Shown here piece by piece: positions 9,563 through 20,705 of a DNA stretch of 64,000 nucleotides. The DNA comes from Ramazzottius varieornatus (taxonomy: Eukaryota; Tardigrada; Eutardigrada; Parachela; Ramazzottiidae), in contig BDGG01000001.1 in assembly GCA_001949185.1 (NCBI GenBank), positions 1,298,263 to 1,362,262 of the forward strand, read 5' to 3'. A program made the position numbers and the translations under genes. A model generated the notes under the pieces. That model saw only the letters and a program-made list of their open reading frames with translations, was not told the origin of the DNA and made no database searches. Within the stretch, counting starts at the first letter, position 1; the number at the start of each line of letters is the position of its first letter.

Positions 9563-11882
9563 TCATGTCATACTGCAAAGAAGATAGTTTTCAGAGTGCA
9601 GCTTAAGATCACTGTAAAGGACGTACAAGCAAACTGCCCAGTAGGCTATGATGGAACAGAGATACAGGAGGGGGAACATCACGCGGCAGATGGCATCCAG
9701 CCGATCGCCACGAGTGATCACTTCCTTCTTGACGGAATAGCTGCTGCCGGCTAGCAAGGGCGTGGCCATCGGTGTGTAAATCATGGTATCCATGTTGTTC
9801 ACTGTCTTGTAGCACATGACGTCGCGGCGATTCCAGTAGTTTGCTATCACCGAAACGATCAGGCTGAAGGCCGCGAACAGCGCACACAACTGACCCCAGA
9901 ATCCATACGCTACGACACAATACACATTTCCTAGTTGTAGAGCGCAGCTCTGGGATTAGGGACCATGTTACCATTGCCGTAAGAAACCCGCAGTGCTTCA
10001 GACTTCCCTTCCGTTTGAAGCTGGTAGATGGTCAGCAAGGCTGCTAGTCCCAGAAGCACTCGGGGTGTCAGCATGTCGGGGTGCATCCAGAAAGCTAACC
10101 ATGACAGAGCTACAAGCATTGCCTGAAAAATCCCCTCATCACTCATAGCATTTAATGCATCAGATAGCGCCAAGAAAACCAGTCAACTTACGGTTGGGAC
10201 GTAGTAGTGGACGATGTAAGGTGGAACCATGCGAGCAAAGGCGATGTTAACCGTCAGCATGGTGAAGTTCTCTGATGAAATGTGACAATATTAATACATT
10301 CAAAGATCGATTCTCTTCCACACTAGCCACTGCTTTGTCGTTGAGAAAGTTTACAAGTACCGTTATGGGTGGAAAGTACTTCGCGTGTAAAGCTGGTGTT
10401 CTTCAATTCGAAGCGTCCTTGAGTATTCTGAAAGTGTGCGACGGTGATGGGCATTGTGCCATTCCATTGCAGATCGACCTGGTCAGCCGTGTAGCCATCT
10501 GGACATGGTACCATGGTTAGTTCGAGTCGAATATCGATACGTCAAGTAACGGCAACAGGAAGGAAGATTACGACTCACAGCTTCCAAGGTTGATGCGGCA
10601 TGTTTGATGGTCCAAGGGGAACCAAGTGAACGTCATTGGACAGGTCGACGTCAGAGATATCCTATAATACGAGGTACGAATTAGTGGGTACCGTAAAAGG
10701 GCTTCTGCGCAATGCCGAGGACATACTTGGTGCTCATGTATACGGTACCACTGGGGTAAACCCGATACAGAACGTCTGCGAATAAGTAGTTTCATTGAAG
10801 AGTAAATTCGATGCAACGACAGTAAGCCGCTGCGCAGGTATTGACATAGAATACACGCACGATGGGTGATTATGGGACCTTAAAAACTATGGGACAGGCC
10901 TTTTCGCTACGGCGGTACGGAAGAACGTACGTACACGACCGATTCACAATAATACACTTTTTGACACTTTTCTACGGTCGAATTTCCATGTTGCCGTCGT
11001 GTCCGCCTGTCCCATAATTATCCATCGTGCATGTACGGATACAAGGGAAAAAGTAGAGCTTACTGGGCGTCAATACGTGATGAAAGTGGGCATTCTTCTC
11101 GTTGTTGAAGAAAATATCAGGAATCCATAATTTAGGGTGGTTTTCCTGGACGAAAAGGTATGGGTGGCGAGGGTTGGCGGGATGCACTAGACGTTCATCC
11201 GTCCATGTCAATCGCATCGTCAGCGTTGTGTGTAGCTCCTGTCGGAATGGAAATTATTAATACGAGCTGTGAATTCAACACTAAAGAAGCAAGCGTACAA
11301 CTTGACGATGATCAGTCAAGCCGGATATTCCTGCACTTACCATTTTGGCATCGTCTAGCGTAAAATCTCGGATGTATATACTGACGTTAACCACAGTGGG
11401 AGCACCTACCAGTGTGAAACAATGAATGAATAATAAACGCGCTTGTTTTTGCTTTGGGTAACCCAAGCTCGATCTCAAAGACTCGGTGGTTGTTGATCTC
11501 CCTTACCATCTTCCAGTTTTCCGGAGAGGGCAGTGCTATCGTGCACGTATGCTCCGGGCCGCGTCCACTTGTCGTACTTCGCCAACAAGTGGCTCAACAT
11601 TGCGTGGTCTCCCAGTCCTTGCACGCTTGTCTTCCCGTGTCTGCAAGCGGAAGAGAGAGAGAGAGTAAGAGATAGAGGGGTAATAAAGAAATAACATTCA
11701 AGGAAGGTAAACGAGTTTTTCCAAGCTTGACGTGTTAATTGATTGGATGTGGCATATGATTGTCGAATTACAGCCACTTACTTGTTGTGCGACGGATCTC
11801 TTGCGGTTAAATTCCGCTGGGGATCTTGATGGCCGATGGCAAATACCGTTCCAAACAGAACAGAGGCCAACAAGCACCGCAT
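9563..11882 (-). CDS. Cys-loop ligand-gated ion channel, anion-channel-like
   Basis: Ten exons: 11882-11782, 11640-11507, 11405-11341, 11238-11064, 10775-10727, 10661-10579, 10498-10361, 10271-10192, 10122-9972, 9909-9563. They give 440 residues with all phases matching. A signal peptide (about 1-18) precedes the ligand-binding domain, with WIPDIFFNNEK and the Cys-loop at C182-C196 (CPMTFTWFPLDHQTC). Four membrane spans follow. M2 is around 294-315, and the M3-M4 loop is short. The family forms pentameric surface channels gated by transmitters or protons. FPLD and the overall fit point to the GluCl/HisCl/pHCl side. The M2 entrance reads T-P-R (294-296) where anion channels usually have P-A-R, so ion selectivity is not certain. 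The intron between exons 4 and 5 contains a MITE (10852-11035). The stop at 9563 lies just after a tttgcag, so an alternative end is possible. Confidence 0.92.
10852..11035. mobile_element. MITE family B, copy 1, in channel intron 4
   Basis: The left arm (acgcacgatgggtgattatggga) and right arm (tcccataattatccatcgtgcatgt) are inverted copies. The same arms delimit a second copy at about 13190-13383. It lies wholly inside the intron between 10776 and 11063 of the channel gene. No coding frame is present. Confidence 0.75.
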
Positions 11883-14057
11883 CTCTCGGATCAAAGTTCA
11901 ATCCTTTGAGCAGACCCTCACCGGCTGAACAAAGCGAAATGGAAACGAGACTAGCAAGGGAATACCGGGCTGCCTTTTTCCAGACTGAATTTCCAAAGTG
12001 ACAAACAAGAGGTAAAAACGAACGTCTTGGAAGGTACACGAGACTGGGTTCTCCGGTGTATGAAGTGAACGAGGCATGTCGAAATGATAATAGCTTCAGG
12101 CATTTTGTGCACTTGCTGGCTGATGTTGTCGTACTCCGTCGAGCTGTTACTGTGCCTAAGCTGGCACCGGAAAGCAATGTAAAGAAAAACAACTTGTCAT
12201 GGGTAATAATCACCTGCTGACTGTAAACATAACCGGTTTTCATTTTCACGCAGCCTAGGAATATAATACAATGGTGTACTGATAAGGTAAGGTTAAACGT
12301 GTGGTACAGGTAAACAGAGGTTTCATTTTTCATGTGAGCGACGATCTTCTTAGACTTGCGTGATAAGTTGCAAAGTGCGCGGGTTGAGTACAAAAGAAGA
12401 CCGAGTACGTGGCACAAATGAGCTAGGTGGCGCCACGAAAGGCACACGATTAAACAAAATTCGCTCAGTACCCAAAGAAGGCTACGGGAACCATACTTCA
12501 AAATTATCATTACTTTTGTGTCACCGGAGTGCCTGTGGCGACTCTCGGTGTTATGTTAAGTCGTGTCATGTCAGGTAAGCTTGTGGGCATTCCCAGCTTC
12601 CCAGCTGTGGATGCCTTGCAAGGCATCGTGCCAAGGCTTACACAAGTCAGTTCTCTTTTGTCTGTACCAAACGGTCCTGCTCTTGATTGACTCATGCTGA
12701 TTTTTCAGATGTAATATCTTCCCCGTGTTGCATTCTATTTCCGTGTTCCCTTTATGCCCTGAGCTTGCTGGTGGCGTCTCTGAGAGGCTTGTTGAGGATA
12801 GGGTAGAAGTCTGATCAACTTTCGTTACTTGCTTTGGCTTGTTGCCAGGCCTCGAAGTGACAGACCTTCTGGCCTGGATCGGTCGTGAGTCGGGGTGAGA
12901 GATCCTCGTCCAGCGAAACCTAGACTAGTGCGCATGTTTTCTGTTGGCGAATACCTGCGGTCACAGGGCGAGAGCCTCGTTGTCTGTCGGAGCAGAGCCG
13001 GGAACTTGTCGAGGAACACTGAACTTGCAGGAAGAAAGATAGCTTTCTGAAGGTGTTACGTTGACTCCGTTACCGTTTGCTCTACACGTAAGTTTCAGAA
13101 CTTTTTACAGCTCGTAGCCTATTGTTGCAGTAGTCATTAAATCCAGAATGGTTACCTACACTGCAGCACTGGTACTTCCAGATTCAATCTACACGTAGAT
13201 AGAAAGTTATGGGACAGCAAAAATTGTGGGACAGGGGGAAACGACAGCAAAATGGAACTTCGAGAAGAGACAAAAAGTGTGCTACTGTGACTTAGATGCA
13301 TACGTACGTGCTTCCGTACCGCCTAGCGAACAGATGTGCTCCATAATTTTTACTGTCTCATAATTCCCCATCGTACGTGTACAGTGAAACGAATGGGCGT
13401 CCGCTTTGGTATCCTAAGGTAGTCGAGTGACCAAGCTATATCGAAAAACATTTCGTCGTGATCGGAGGGCGATTTAGTATCACAGCTAAACAATCAGGAA
13501 CCGCTTGAAAGTCTGTGGGTAACCGTCACGTCGTTTGTCTCGTAGCTACCACAGAAACTTTCACACAAAATGTTACCACTATAATTCCATGTCTCTGTCT
13601 TAGGCGTTAAAGCAGTGCTGCGAGGTGAACGACATAATTCGGGCATATCAATTTTCGTACCATAATTCGGGCAATGCGAAAGGTTTTAACATTACCTTTA
13701 ACGCTTGATTCATCCCTCATCGTACGGGTGTTGATACAACATTAGGCTTTTTAACATTGGACAGACCCATCTCTATCCCACGCCAAATTCCCGTAATCTA
13801 CAACGCTTTCCTGTTCTCAAACCTATTGAAACCTCGAGGAGAGGGATCAGTCTACCTCAGGAAACAAGAAGCGGTTCATTACGCGCAGCAGGAGCTGAGA
13901 AGAAATATGCCCGAATTACGAATGAAAAACCCCTATGCCCGAATTATGTCGTTTACCTCGTACTGAAAAATATTAAGCGTTAATTCGTCTTCTGGAATAT
14001 CCACAAAACTGCGCAAGCTGCTGTACTTATCGGGCCAAGAAGAAGGACTGCTGCAAA
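11883..14057. other. Intergenic stretch with MITE B copy 2
   Basis: Apart from the MITE at 13190-13383 I see no supported gene. A long minus-strand open frame (12510-11698) overlaps channel exon 1 in another frame and has no family features. A (ga)n run lies in the channel intron at 11650-11668. Confidence 0.5.
13190..13383. mobile_element. MITE family B, copy 2
   Basis: Ends acacgtagatagaaagttatgggacag and ctgtctcataattccccatcgtacgtgt are imperfect inverted copies. Inside, the gtacgtgcttccgtaccgcc block appears inverted in copy 1 (ggcggtacggaagaacgtac). The two copies therefore share inner sequence as well as ends. Confidence 0.75.
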
Positions 14058-15047
14058 ATGCAAGACCTTGGCTGTAACCTGATGTACTTCCTCCATTTTA
14101 AACTTGCATTTATTACAACACGATATGCGCAGGCAGCTATGGACCTCAAATGTTATGATTGCAACGGCACCATAGGACTTGAGTCTTCCTTGAACTGTGA
14201 CACCGTATCTCCCAACAAAACTGCGATTTCTCAGATCTCTTTCTATGGCTGCATGACGACTATCGTTGACGACAACGTCCGTAAGTCGGAAGAAAGAACC
14301 CTGTTCGGCGCTGTCAGTAGCTAGCTGCTTGAAATAAAAGCTGACTGATGTTGAGGCGATATAGCACGATCGTTTTGATGCAGATGGACGGCAACTCATT
14401 CGGGCCGGTTCGCTCTCCGCCAATGCCACTGAGGGATGCGTTGATAAAGTGACCAAACAAAACTTCAACCGCCGAACATGCACTTGTCTCACAAGTCTCT
14501 GCAACATTGGACTTTGGGATCTAGCTCCGCCACCTGCGCCAGTCGTTACGGGGGGTTCTGAAAGTGACTCTGGTGAAACTCCCCAGAAGGAGCTGTTCCT
14601 CTGCTGGAAGTGCGACAATCTCAAAGATGGAGATTTGTGTCTGGATTCCGTTGTTTGCAAACCTGAGTCCTGCCAGACTGTTTACAATAAAACCTTAGGT
14701 TACACAAGCATACTTTTGGTTGACAACACTAACAGTGAGGATTTTGCGCCATGTGGTTTTGTTCTACAGGAAAGATTACGAGAGGATACGCGAACACGTT
14801 GGCAAAAAGCAAAACATGCGTGGTTAAGGTCATTGGCGGACCTCAGAGTGTCGCCTGTAACTGTCCTAATAGATTGTGCAATAACCAAACTGCGCAAGCA
14901 ATGGTCGCTCTAGCTGGAGTGGTACAATCCTCAACCGTACCCTCAACCGCGAGTCCAGCAGAACAGGGAAAGCGCGTACTTAACAGCTCAAGCAGATGGC
15001 GACAGCCACTCTTTGTGATCTCTCCAGCCACCTCTGCTCACCTATAG
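14058..15047 (+). CDS. Two-domain Ly6/uPAR-like (three-finger) secreted or anchored protein
   Basis: Exons 14058-14280, 14384-14734 and 14770-15047 join in phase 1 and give up to 283 residues. Two Ly6-type modules follow each other. The first opens with LKCYDCNGT and closes with CTCLTSLCN. The second opens with LFLCWKCDN and closes with ACNCPNRLCNN. The closing C-x-C-x(4)-C-N is the hallmark of the fold. Each module is split by an intron at about the same place, which suggests internal duplication. Ly6 proteins act outside the cell or on its surface, often GPI-anchored, as receptor modulators or adhesion factors. The N-terminus is weak. Met at 14058 or 14082 gives only a poor signal peptide, and gcgcag just before the domain could be an acceptor for an unseen upstream exon. 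The C-terminal tail is Ser/Thr-rich without a clear hydrophobic end, so anchoring is unproven. Confidence 0.75.
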
Positions 15048-16342
15048 ACGAAAACAGCTACTTCATGAAGTTCGTTTGGTTGATCCCTCCATTTACGCAG
15101 AGTGACATCTTCATTTCTACGGCGACACTGCCAGGAACACTGATGAGCTGCTGCACCTCGCCTGGAAGGAGGGTTCAAGTGGTTGAAGGTGGGACACAGG
15201 TCCAGGTGGTTGATTGATTACACTACGCAAATAACGAGGCGGGAGCGAATCTATGTTACGTCATCCACCGTACGATCAAAACAGAAGAAAATCGCAGCGC
15301 CAATTGGAGTACAGTATTTCTTCGTAAAAAGATAGGGCACGAGTTGGTTCCCGACCTTCGGCGTAACTGCTAACGCGTGTTCTTCACCAGTCTACGGCGG
15401 CTGCTGAGTCAGTCGGCATTTTGGCATGCTGTTGATTGCAGAAGGCGAGGTACTGTAGCTCTGCAGTGCCCGGGAAACTGGATTCGTTAAGTGGGATCGT
15501 CTCGAGCGCGCTCGTCATTTTGTCGCGACAAAGGTGTTTACGTATACGTGGATGACTTTACTGACCAGTGCGGGTCGTTCAGGGGAAGCAGTATGCCCAG
15601 CAGCGGATTTGTTCAAGATGATAATTACTGAGTCCATTGCCATATAAACGGTCGTCGTTCCAGGCGGGGATCTTGAACGTTTCAAACATCGTCACCGTGG
15701 TGGCCAGCTGCGCGCAAGCTGCCAAGTTCGTCCAGTCACTTTCGAATCTCAAATTTTTTGTGATGAAAGCTCGAGAAAGTATCCAAATACGCAGCAACCT
15801 TCCGATCCACAAGAACGACAACAGATCGCAGGAACGGCGCTGACTCTCTGGAGATTGTTGCGTACCACGCCTGCAAACACTTAGTCGAACAGGAAACTAA
15901 CCTCAGTTAGATCCGACACCAAAATACAGCACCGTGAAAAGGTGCCCCTGCACCGGCGATTCTTTAGCTGCTCGAAGAGGTCGATGTGCCAGAACATCTC
16001 GTCCAGGAGAAGTGCCGGGATGTCCTCGAAGTTCCCTTAAATCAACCCAGATACTCGCACATCGCCGGAAAATTTTGTGAGGTGACTCGTCAGTATTATA
16101 AACCCCACAGAAATAATTTGTTGAACTGGGCCAGTTTCTACCGGTAAAATAGGTGTTTGTCCGCTACTTGCACCAATCAATTCGATCAAAGTTGCGACCA
16201 CGGATCATATACCAGTCGCAAGGTGCAAAGATGATCCATCCAGCTAGCAGAAGTGCGACTGTAGTGGACCCGATGCAGATTTACCACAGATGTTGAAGAA
16301 CGATCGAGTCGGTTATACTGTGAGACCCCATTCTGTTCGTGT

Positions 16343-16443
16343 GCATCCAAGCCAGCACTTTGGTCCATAAACACGACCTGTGGTGTAATTCTTAAGTCCG
16401 TTTTGCGGGCGTGTTTATGGACCGAAAGTGCTGGATTAGATGC
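16343..16443. repeat. 33-base inverted repeat with short loop
   Basis: The arm gcatccaagccagcactttg (continuing to ggtccataaacacg) is followed after about 34 bases by its near-perfect reverse complement ending gattagatgc. Such a structure is typical of a foldback element or its end. Confidence 0.8.
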
Positions 16444-16709
16444 ATAAGGGTAGAAATAGGGCTGTACATCTGCTGAAAATTCGGAGCCGATCTGATGGTT
16501 AGAAAAATGTCAAGGCCAGTTCGGCACCTTTCATAATTTTGTATTATGCGTAGACATGGAGTATGGCACGCTGCCAGACTTTATAGGACTTGCTGCCTGA
16601 GTAATCCATGCATCTCACAAGACCGTCAGACAGCGGATTTTCGTATCTCTTTACCAAGAAATTCAATGTTTTCCACAACTGGAAGGGAAAGCCATAAATC
16701 CCCTTAAAC
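16410..16709. repeat. Dispersed repeat F, copy 1
   Basis: About 300 bases align with 52836-53132 in the same orientation. Shared blocks include gtgctggatt, ttccataatttt/tttcataatttt, acttgctgcctgagt/taagt, atgcatctcaca and tgttttccaca. Copies differ by many substitutions and small indels, so this is an old interspersed family. No coding frame is conserved between them. Confidence 0.75.
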
Positions 16710-17336
16710 CGCGAGCACCACAGTATTGGAATTCCCTTACCACCCTTTCAGTATCGCGTTTCAAGCTCAAGTGGCTCTTATCAGATTTAGCTGACTCTTG
16801 TTCTCTTATCGATATCCATCACTTCAGCTGTTGTCATTCTTGTTTACTGGTTGTTTTCCTGCCGATATGTTTAAGCAACCAACCGCCGTGATTCACGTGG
16901 TGGGCTATCCCATTACACAGAAAGTCAACCCCAAGCCGCACTACGGTCAAAGGTCAGACCAGTTTGGAGTCTCACCCGGGCCATGCTGAGTTCACTGAAA
17001 GTATGCTCGATCTGATTTGAGTCATGATTTTCTGTTTCAGAACGCTCAGTCGTCGTTGTTTTGCTTCTTTGCGTGGTAAGTACTTCTTGACAGTCTTCCG
17101 TCAATTTAATTATGCTCAATTCTCAATAATTCTAATGGTTCTGTTTCTTACGCCTAAGATTGTAGAATAGTCTTGCGATCGCCGGCCATCGTTCTTCTAT
17201 CGTATTATACCGCTTCCTGTACTGCGGCTCTTTGACTCGACAGCTAACTTATCCGTCGCCCAGGAGCTGACAAATACCGGTTTTTCGCCTGAAAGTCTGC
17301 CACGGTTGTGGTACTGATTACCAATCTTCATTGACC

Positions 17337-20300
17337 ATGAAACCACCACGTCTACTATCGTTGACGTTGAAGCCATGGATATTATGTACTGTAGTCGGTA
17401 AGATACTAAATCATCAATTTGAATTCTTTTTAGAAGTCCAATACCATTCTGCACCATTCTCCATCGAACATGTCTGTGGTATTTCCACTTTAGTCACGTT
17501 GTACTTTCAGTTGCTTATTTATTGGTTGAGCCCATCGTTGCCAGACGGAGTAGCGGTGGAAGCGTCGGCGGTGGGCGGATGAGTTCGGGTAGGTCCAGCT
17601 TTGGAGGTGGCTTTGGTGGCGGTAGATCAAGCTTTGGTGGCGGTGGACGTTCATCCTGGGGAGGCGGCGGTGGCGGAGGCTTTGGTAACCGTGTCAGCTT
17701 CGCCTCGCCTGCCCGCTCATCTGGGGGTCTATTCGGTGGCTCTTCAGCAACCCGTTATGGTTCTTCAGGATCCTCGGGATCCTCTGGTCGATACGGTGGT
17801 GGACTGGGCTCGTCTTCCGCTACACGCTATGGCAGTTCGTCCGGTGCGGGATTTGGAAGTAGCAGCCCGTTGAGATCATCCAGTGGGTTTGGTGGTGCAT
17901 CAGCGACGCGGTACGGCTCGAGCAGTGGAGCGGGTGTTGGAGCGACAAGATATGGATCGTCTTCGGGATCAAAGATCGGAACTGGGACGGCGTTAGGTGC
18001 TGGCGCAGCAGGGGGCGCTTTGGGCACATATGGCGCTACTCGGCTCGGTAAGACATACTGCTGTTCTGCCTACAGTACAACTACACAAATGAAAACGCGT
18101 TCGGTAATAAATTCATAACCGACAAATGCCCTAATGTTAACCAAACGCAAGAGACAGTCACAGTTCAAAGCTCCTTATGATATGCTTTGAAGACCTCCAA
18201 AAATGTTTTGATAGAAGTTGGGAGAATATCGAATATCGTCTTGTGCAGCATTAAAGTTTCATAGTTTTTGAATTTTTCCAGGTGGAGGTTCATTCGGCAG
18301 TTCGGGTGCTCGTGCAGGTCTCGTGGGTTCCGGTACCCGATACGGTTCGCAAAGTAGCACTGGTGGGATATTCGGCAGCTCCGGTGCCGCAGGCGCCACG
18401 CGTTACGGCTCGTCCGCTCCGTCAGGTCGCGGATCACCTACCGATTCCATCCGCAATCGCTTCTCCGGCTCAGGTGTCCGTCAACCGGTCGCCGGTAACG
18501 CAAGACCCAACTACGGTTTCGGAAGCAGTAACACACTGGGCAACCGACCAGCTGTCAACACCCCACGCGCATCAGCTTCCTCACCGTCCAAAGTGGTTTA
18601 CTCTCCCACGTACAACACTTACAACTCCTATGGACGAGGCTCATCATTTGGTGGGCTCGGGTCTTCGGGATATGGAGGACTAGGAAGCAGTTACGGTGGA
18701 CGACGAGGCTTCGGTAAGCGAACGTCTTTACTAATTATAATATTAACATATGTTTCAAAGGCAAAATCGACTACAGTATCAAGAAAATGCCGCATGCGTC
18801 GAAATTAGCGTGGCCAGAATGTTCATCGAATATCGCACTCCAATAAATCACTTTCGTGGGGTTATTTCAACAGAATTGACTGTTTGTTTTTGTACTGAGG
18901 TACAGTACTAAATGATGGTGTTTTAGGCACTGGCTCGATGATAGCCACTGGTTTAGCTGCTGGTGTTGGTGGATACTACCTGGGTCGCGCCATGGGCTCT
19001 CTGTACCGGCCATACGGTTTTGGTTACGGTTACCCCGGCATGGGCTACGGTTATGGTGGATATGGCTATGGAGGCATGGGCTACGGCGGAATGGGCTACG
19101 GTGGGGGCATGTGTGACACTTGCTCCATGGGCGGCTACGTGCCTTATCGCGATCGTTACCGCGATTATTACCCAACCGACAACCAACAAGTCATTACCAA
19201 CCCAGCTAACAACAACAACAACAACGTTAATACCCAAGGTGCGGTGGCCAGTGTGAATCAGCCAGCGATAGCGGCAACGGAAGCACCTCAAAAAAGCGTC
19301 GATCTGTGCATGCTGGCTCGATGGAACCGTGAGCTACCATTCGCGGAACTGCCTAACATGGCACTGGACTTCCTGGCCACGAACCTCATTTCGGGTAACA
19401 CGACGAGTGACAAAGCCAAGTTCATGTACGAGTTCCTGACCGTGTCGGTGGAAGCTTATGAGAAGTACAACAGTTCCGCGGATATTTTCACCATACCGGC
19501 GAGTTTTGATATCAACACGTGCAACATCAAAGTCTCCAAGGTACGAAACAATTGGGACGACGGCAAATGTATTCAACCCGACCGAATGACAGGTGGCGCA
19601 TGTACCCATTGTGAATGGCTGAAAGTGTGAGCCACTTGGGAAAATGATACGGATCGAACTATCAATATTTACCCACGTCTCATTACTTCACCGTAAACTT
19701 TTTCACTAAATACACTGACGCATTCTGTTTCTTCGTAGACGCAACTGGTGAACGCCGCCACTGCGGTCCAACAGGAAGAACCCATCATGACGTCACTACG
19801 ACACATGCTATCTCTGTATTCGAACAAAAGCACGGACGCGGATGATCTGACAGGTAAGATTACTCCAACTCTACAGAGCAATTAACCGTGTAATTATAAA
19901 TTCTGGGCTTCCTCTTGTAGATGTGGTGAACGCAGCCAAGGCCTGTCTGCCCCAAGGTCCCAACATTACCAATCCGGAAGTTCTACCCTGCATCGACTTC
20001 TCCCTCAGTCCCGACCAGATGCTCAAGCTTGAGACACCTCATTCCATGTTTGGTAGCGCCGAGATCTGTCGAAGACAGCTATCGCCCGACATGTTCAAGT
20101 GCGTGCCCAAAGTCGTCGGAAATCCCTGCAAGATGGAACACTTGGCCACGCTGAACCTCTTCGCCAGGAACTTTTACTTGTGCAGCGAAGCCATCGGCGA
20201 AAACACTGTCGCTGGTCTGGAAGCACATTCTAGTGGCCCAGCGGCTGGTGGTGTACCTTCGGTGGCGGGACGAAGAGTGGAAAGTACCACATCGAGCGTC

Positions 20301-20440
20301 ATAGCTTATGTTGGAACGGGATGGGTCGGATCAACCACCGCCAAGCCAGGTAAGGACATCTTGATCTTCTTCGGGCATGGCGATCTTTAGGCTCATCAAT
20401 TTTTCACTTTGTAGGTTTCTGGTCGAGAATATTTGGATAA
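17337..20440 (+). CDS. Secreted Gly/Ser/Tyr-rich protein with prion-protein-like hydrophobic core
   Basis: Seven exons (17337-17397, 17511-18047, 18282-18713, 18927-19540, 19739-19853, 19921-20349, 20415-20440) give 737 residues with consistent phases. The signal peptide is built across the first junction (WILCTVV then VAYLLVEPIVA). Residues about 30-340 are Gly/Ser/Arg-rich with at least six T-R-Y-G-S repeats. At about 348-366 lies GLAAGVGGYYLGRAM, followed by a Gly/Tyr/Met-rich run (GYG, GMGYGG) and a poly-Asn run. The C-terminal 260 residues are non-repetitive and hold about ten Cys and helical segments (LDFLATNLIS, FMYEFLTVSVEAYEKY). It is secreted and probably structural; I do not recognise the family. 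Exons 2-4 hold the low-complexity part and exons 4-6 the folded part. The neighbour on the other strand is a chitin-binding protein, suggesting a matrix or cuticle role, which is inference. Confidence 0.85.
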
Positions 20441-20705
20441 GGAAACCGGACACCTTATTTTTTGTTATAGACAACTTGCTACTGTAATCAGTATTTTAAT
20501 CCCAAGTTTAAATTTCTTCTCTCTCTTTATTGTACCATTTTATTCGAAAATCATTCGAGTGAGTGGTTGTTTGTGGACTCACGCTTTCGGAGACGGACGT
20601 TACCTCATTTCGAGTGGAAACCAATACGGTTTAGAAAATATAAGCAGCGCTCATTGCGCGTGAACGAAGCTGAAATCACGATGGAAAGGGGGTTAGAAAT
20701 CTAGT

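Larger units (their letters stand above)
15048..17336. other. Intergenic stretch with dispersed repeat
   Basis: No supported gene. It holds a hairpin-forming inverted repeat (16343-16443) overlapping the start of a dispersed repeat (about 16410-16709) that recurs at 52836-53132. Short open frames near 15.6-15.8 kb on both strands show no recognisable features. Confidence 0.5.

Noticed and set aside
11698-12510. 270-codon open frame on the minus strand
   Set aside because: It overlaps the signal-peptide exon of the channel in another frame, has no domain or splice support, and its composition looks like non-coding sequence.
15579-15843. Overlapping open frames on both strands near 15.7 kb
   Set aside because: Neither has a start, signal or splice context, and they overlap each other.
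18953-19291. Antisense Val/Ala/His-rich frame opposite the glycine-rich gene
   Set aside because: It is a shadow of the Gly/Tyr repeat on the other strand.
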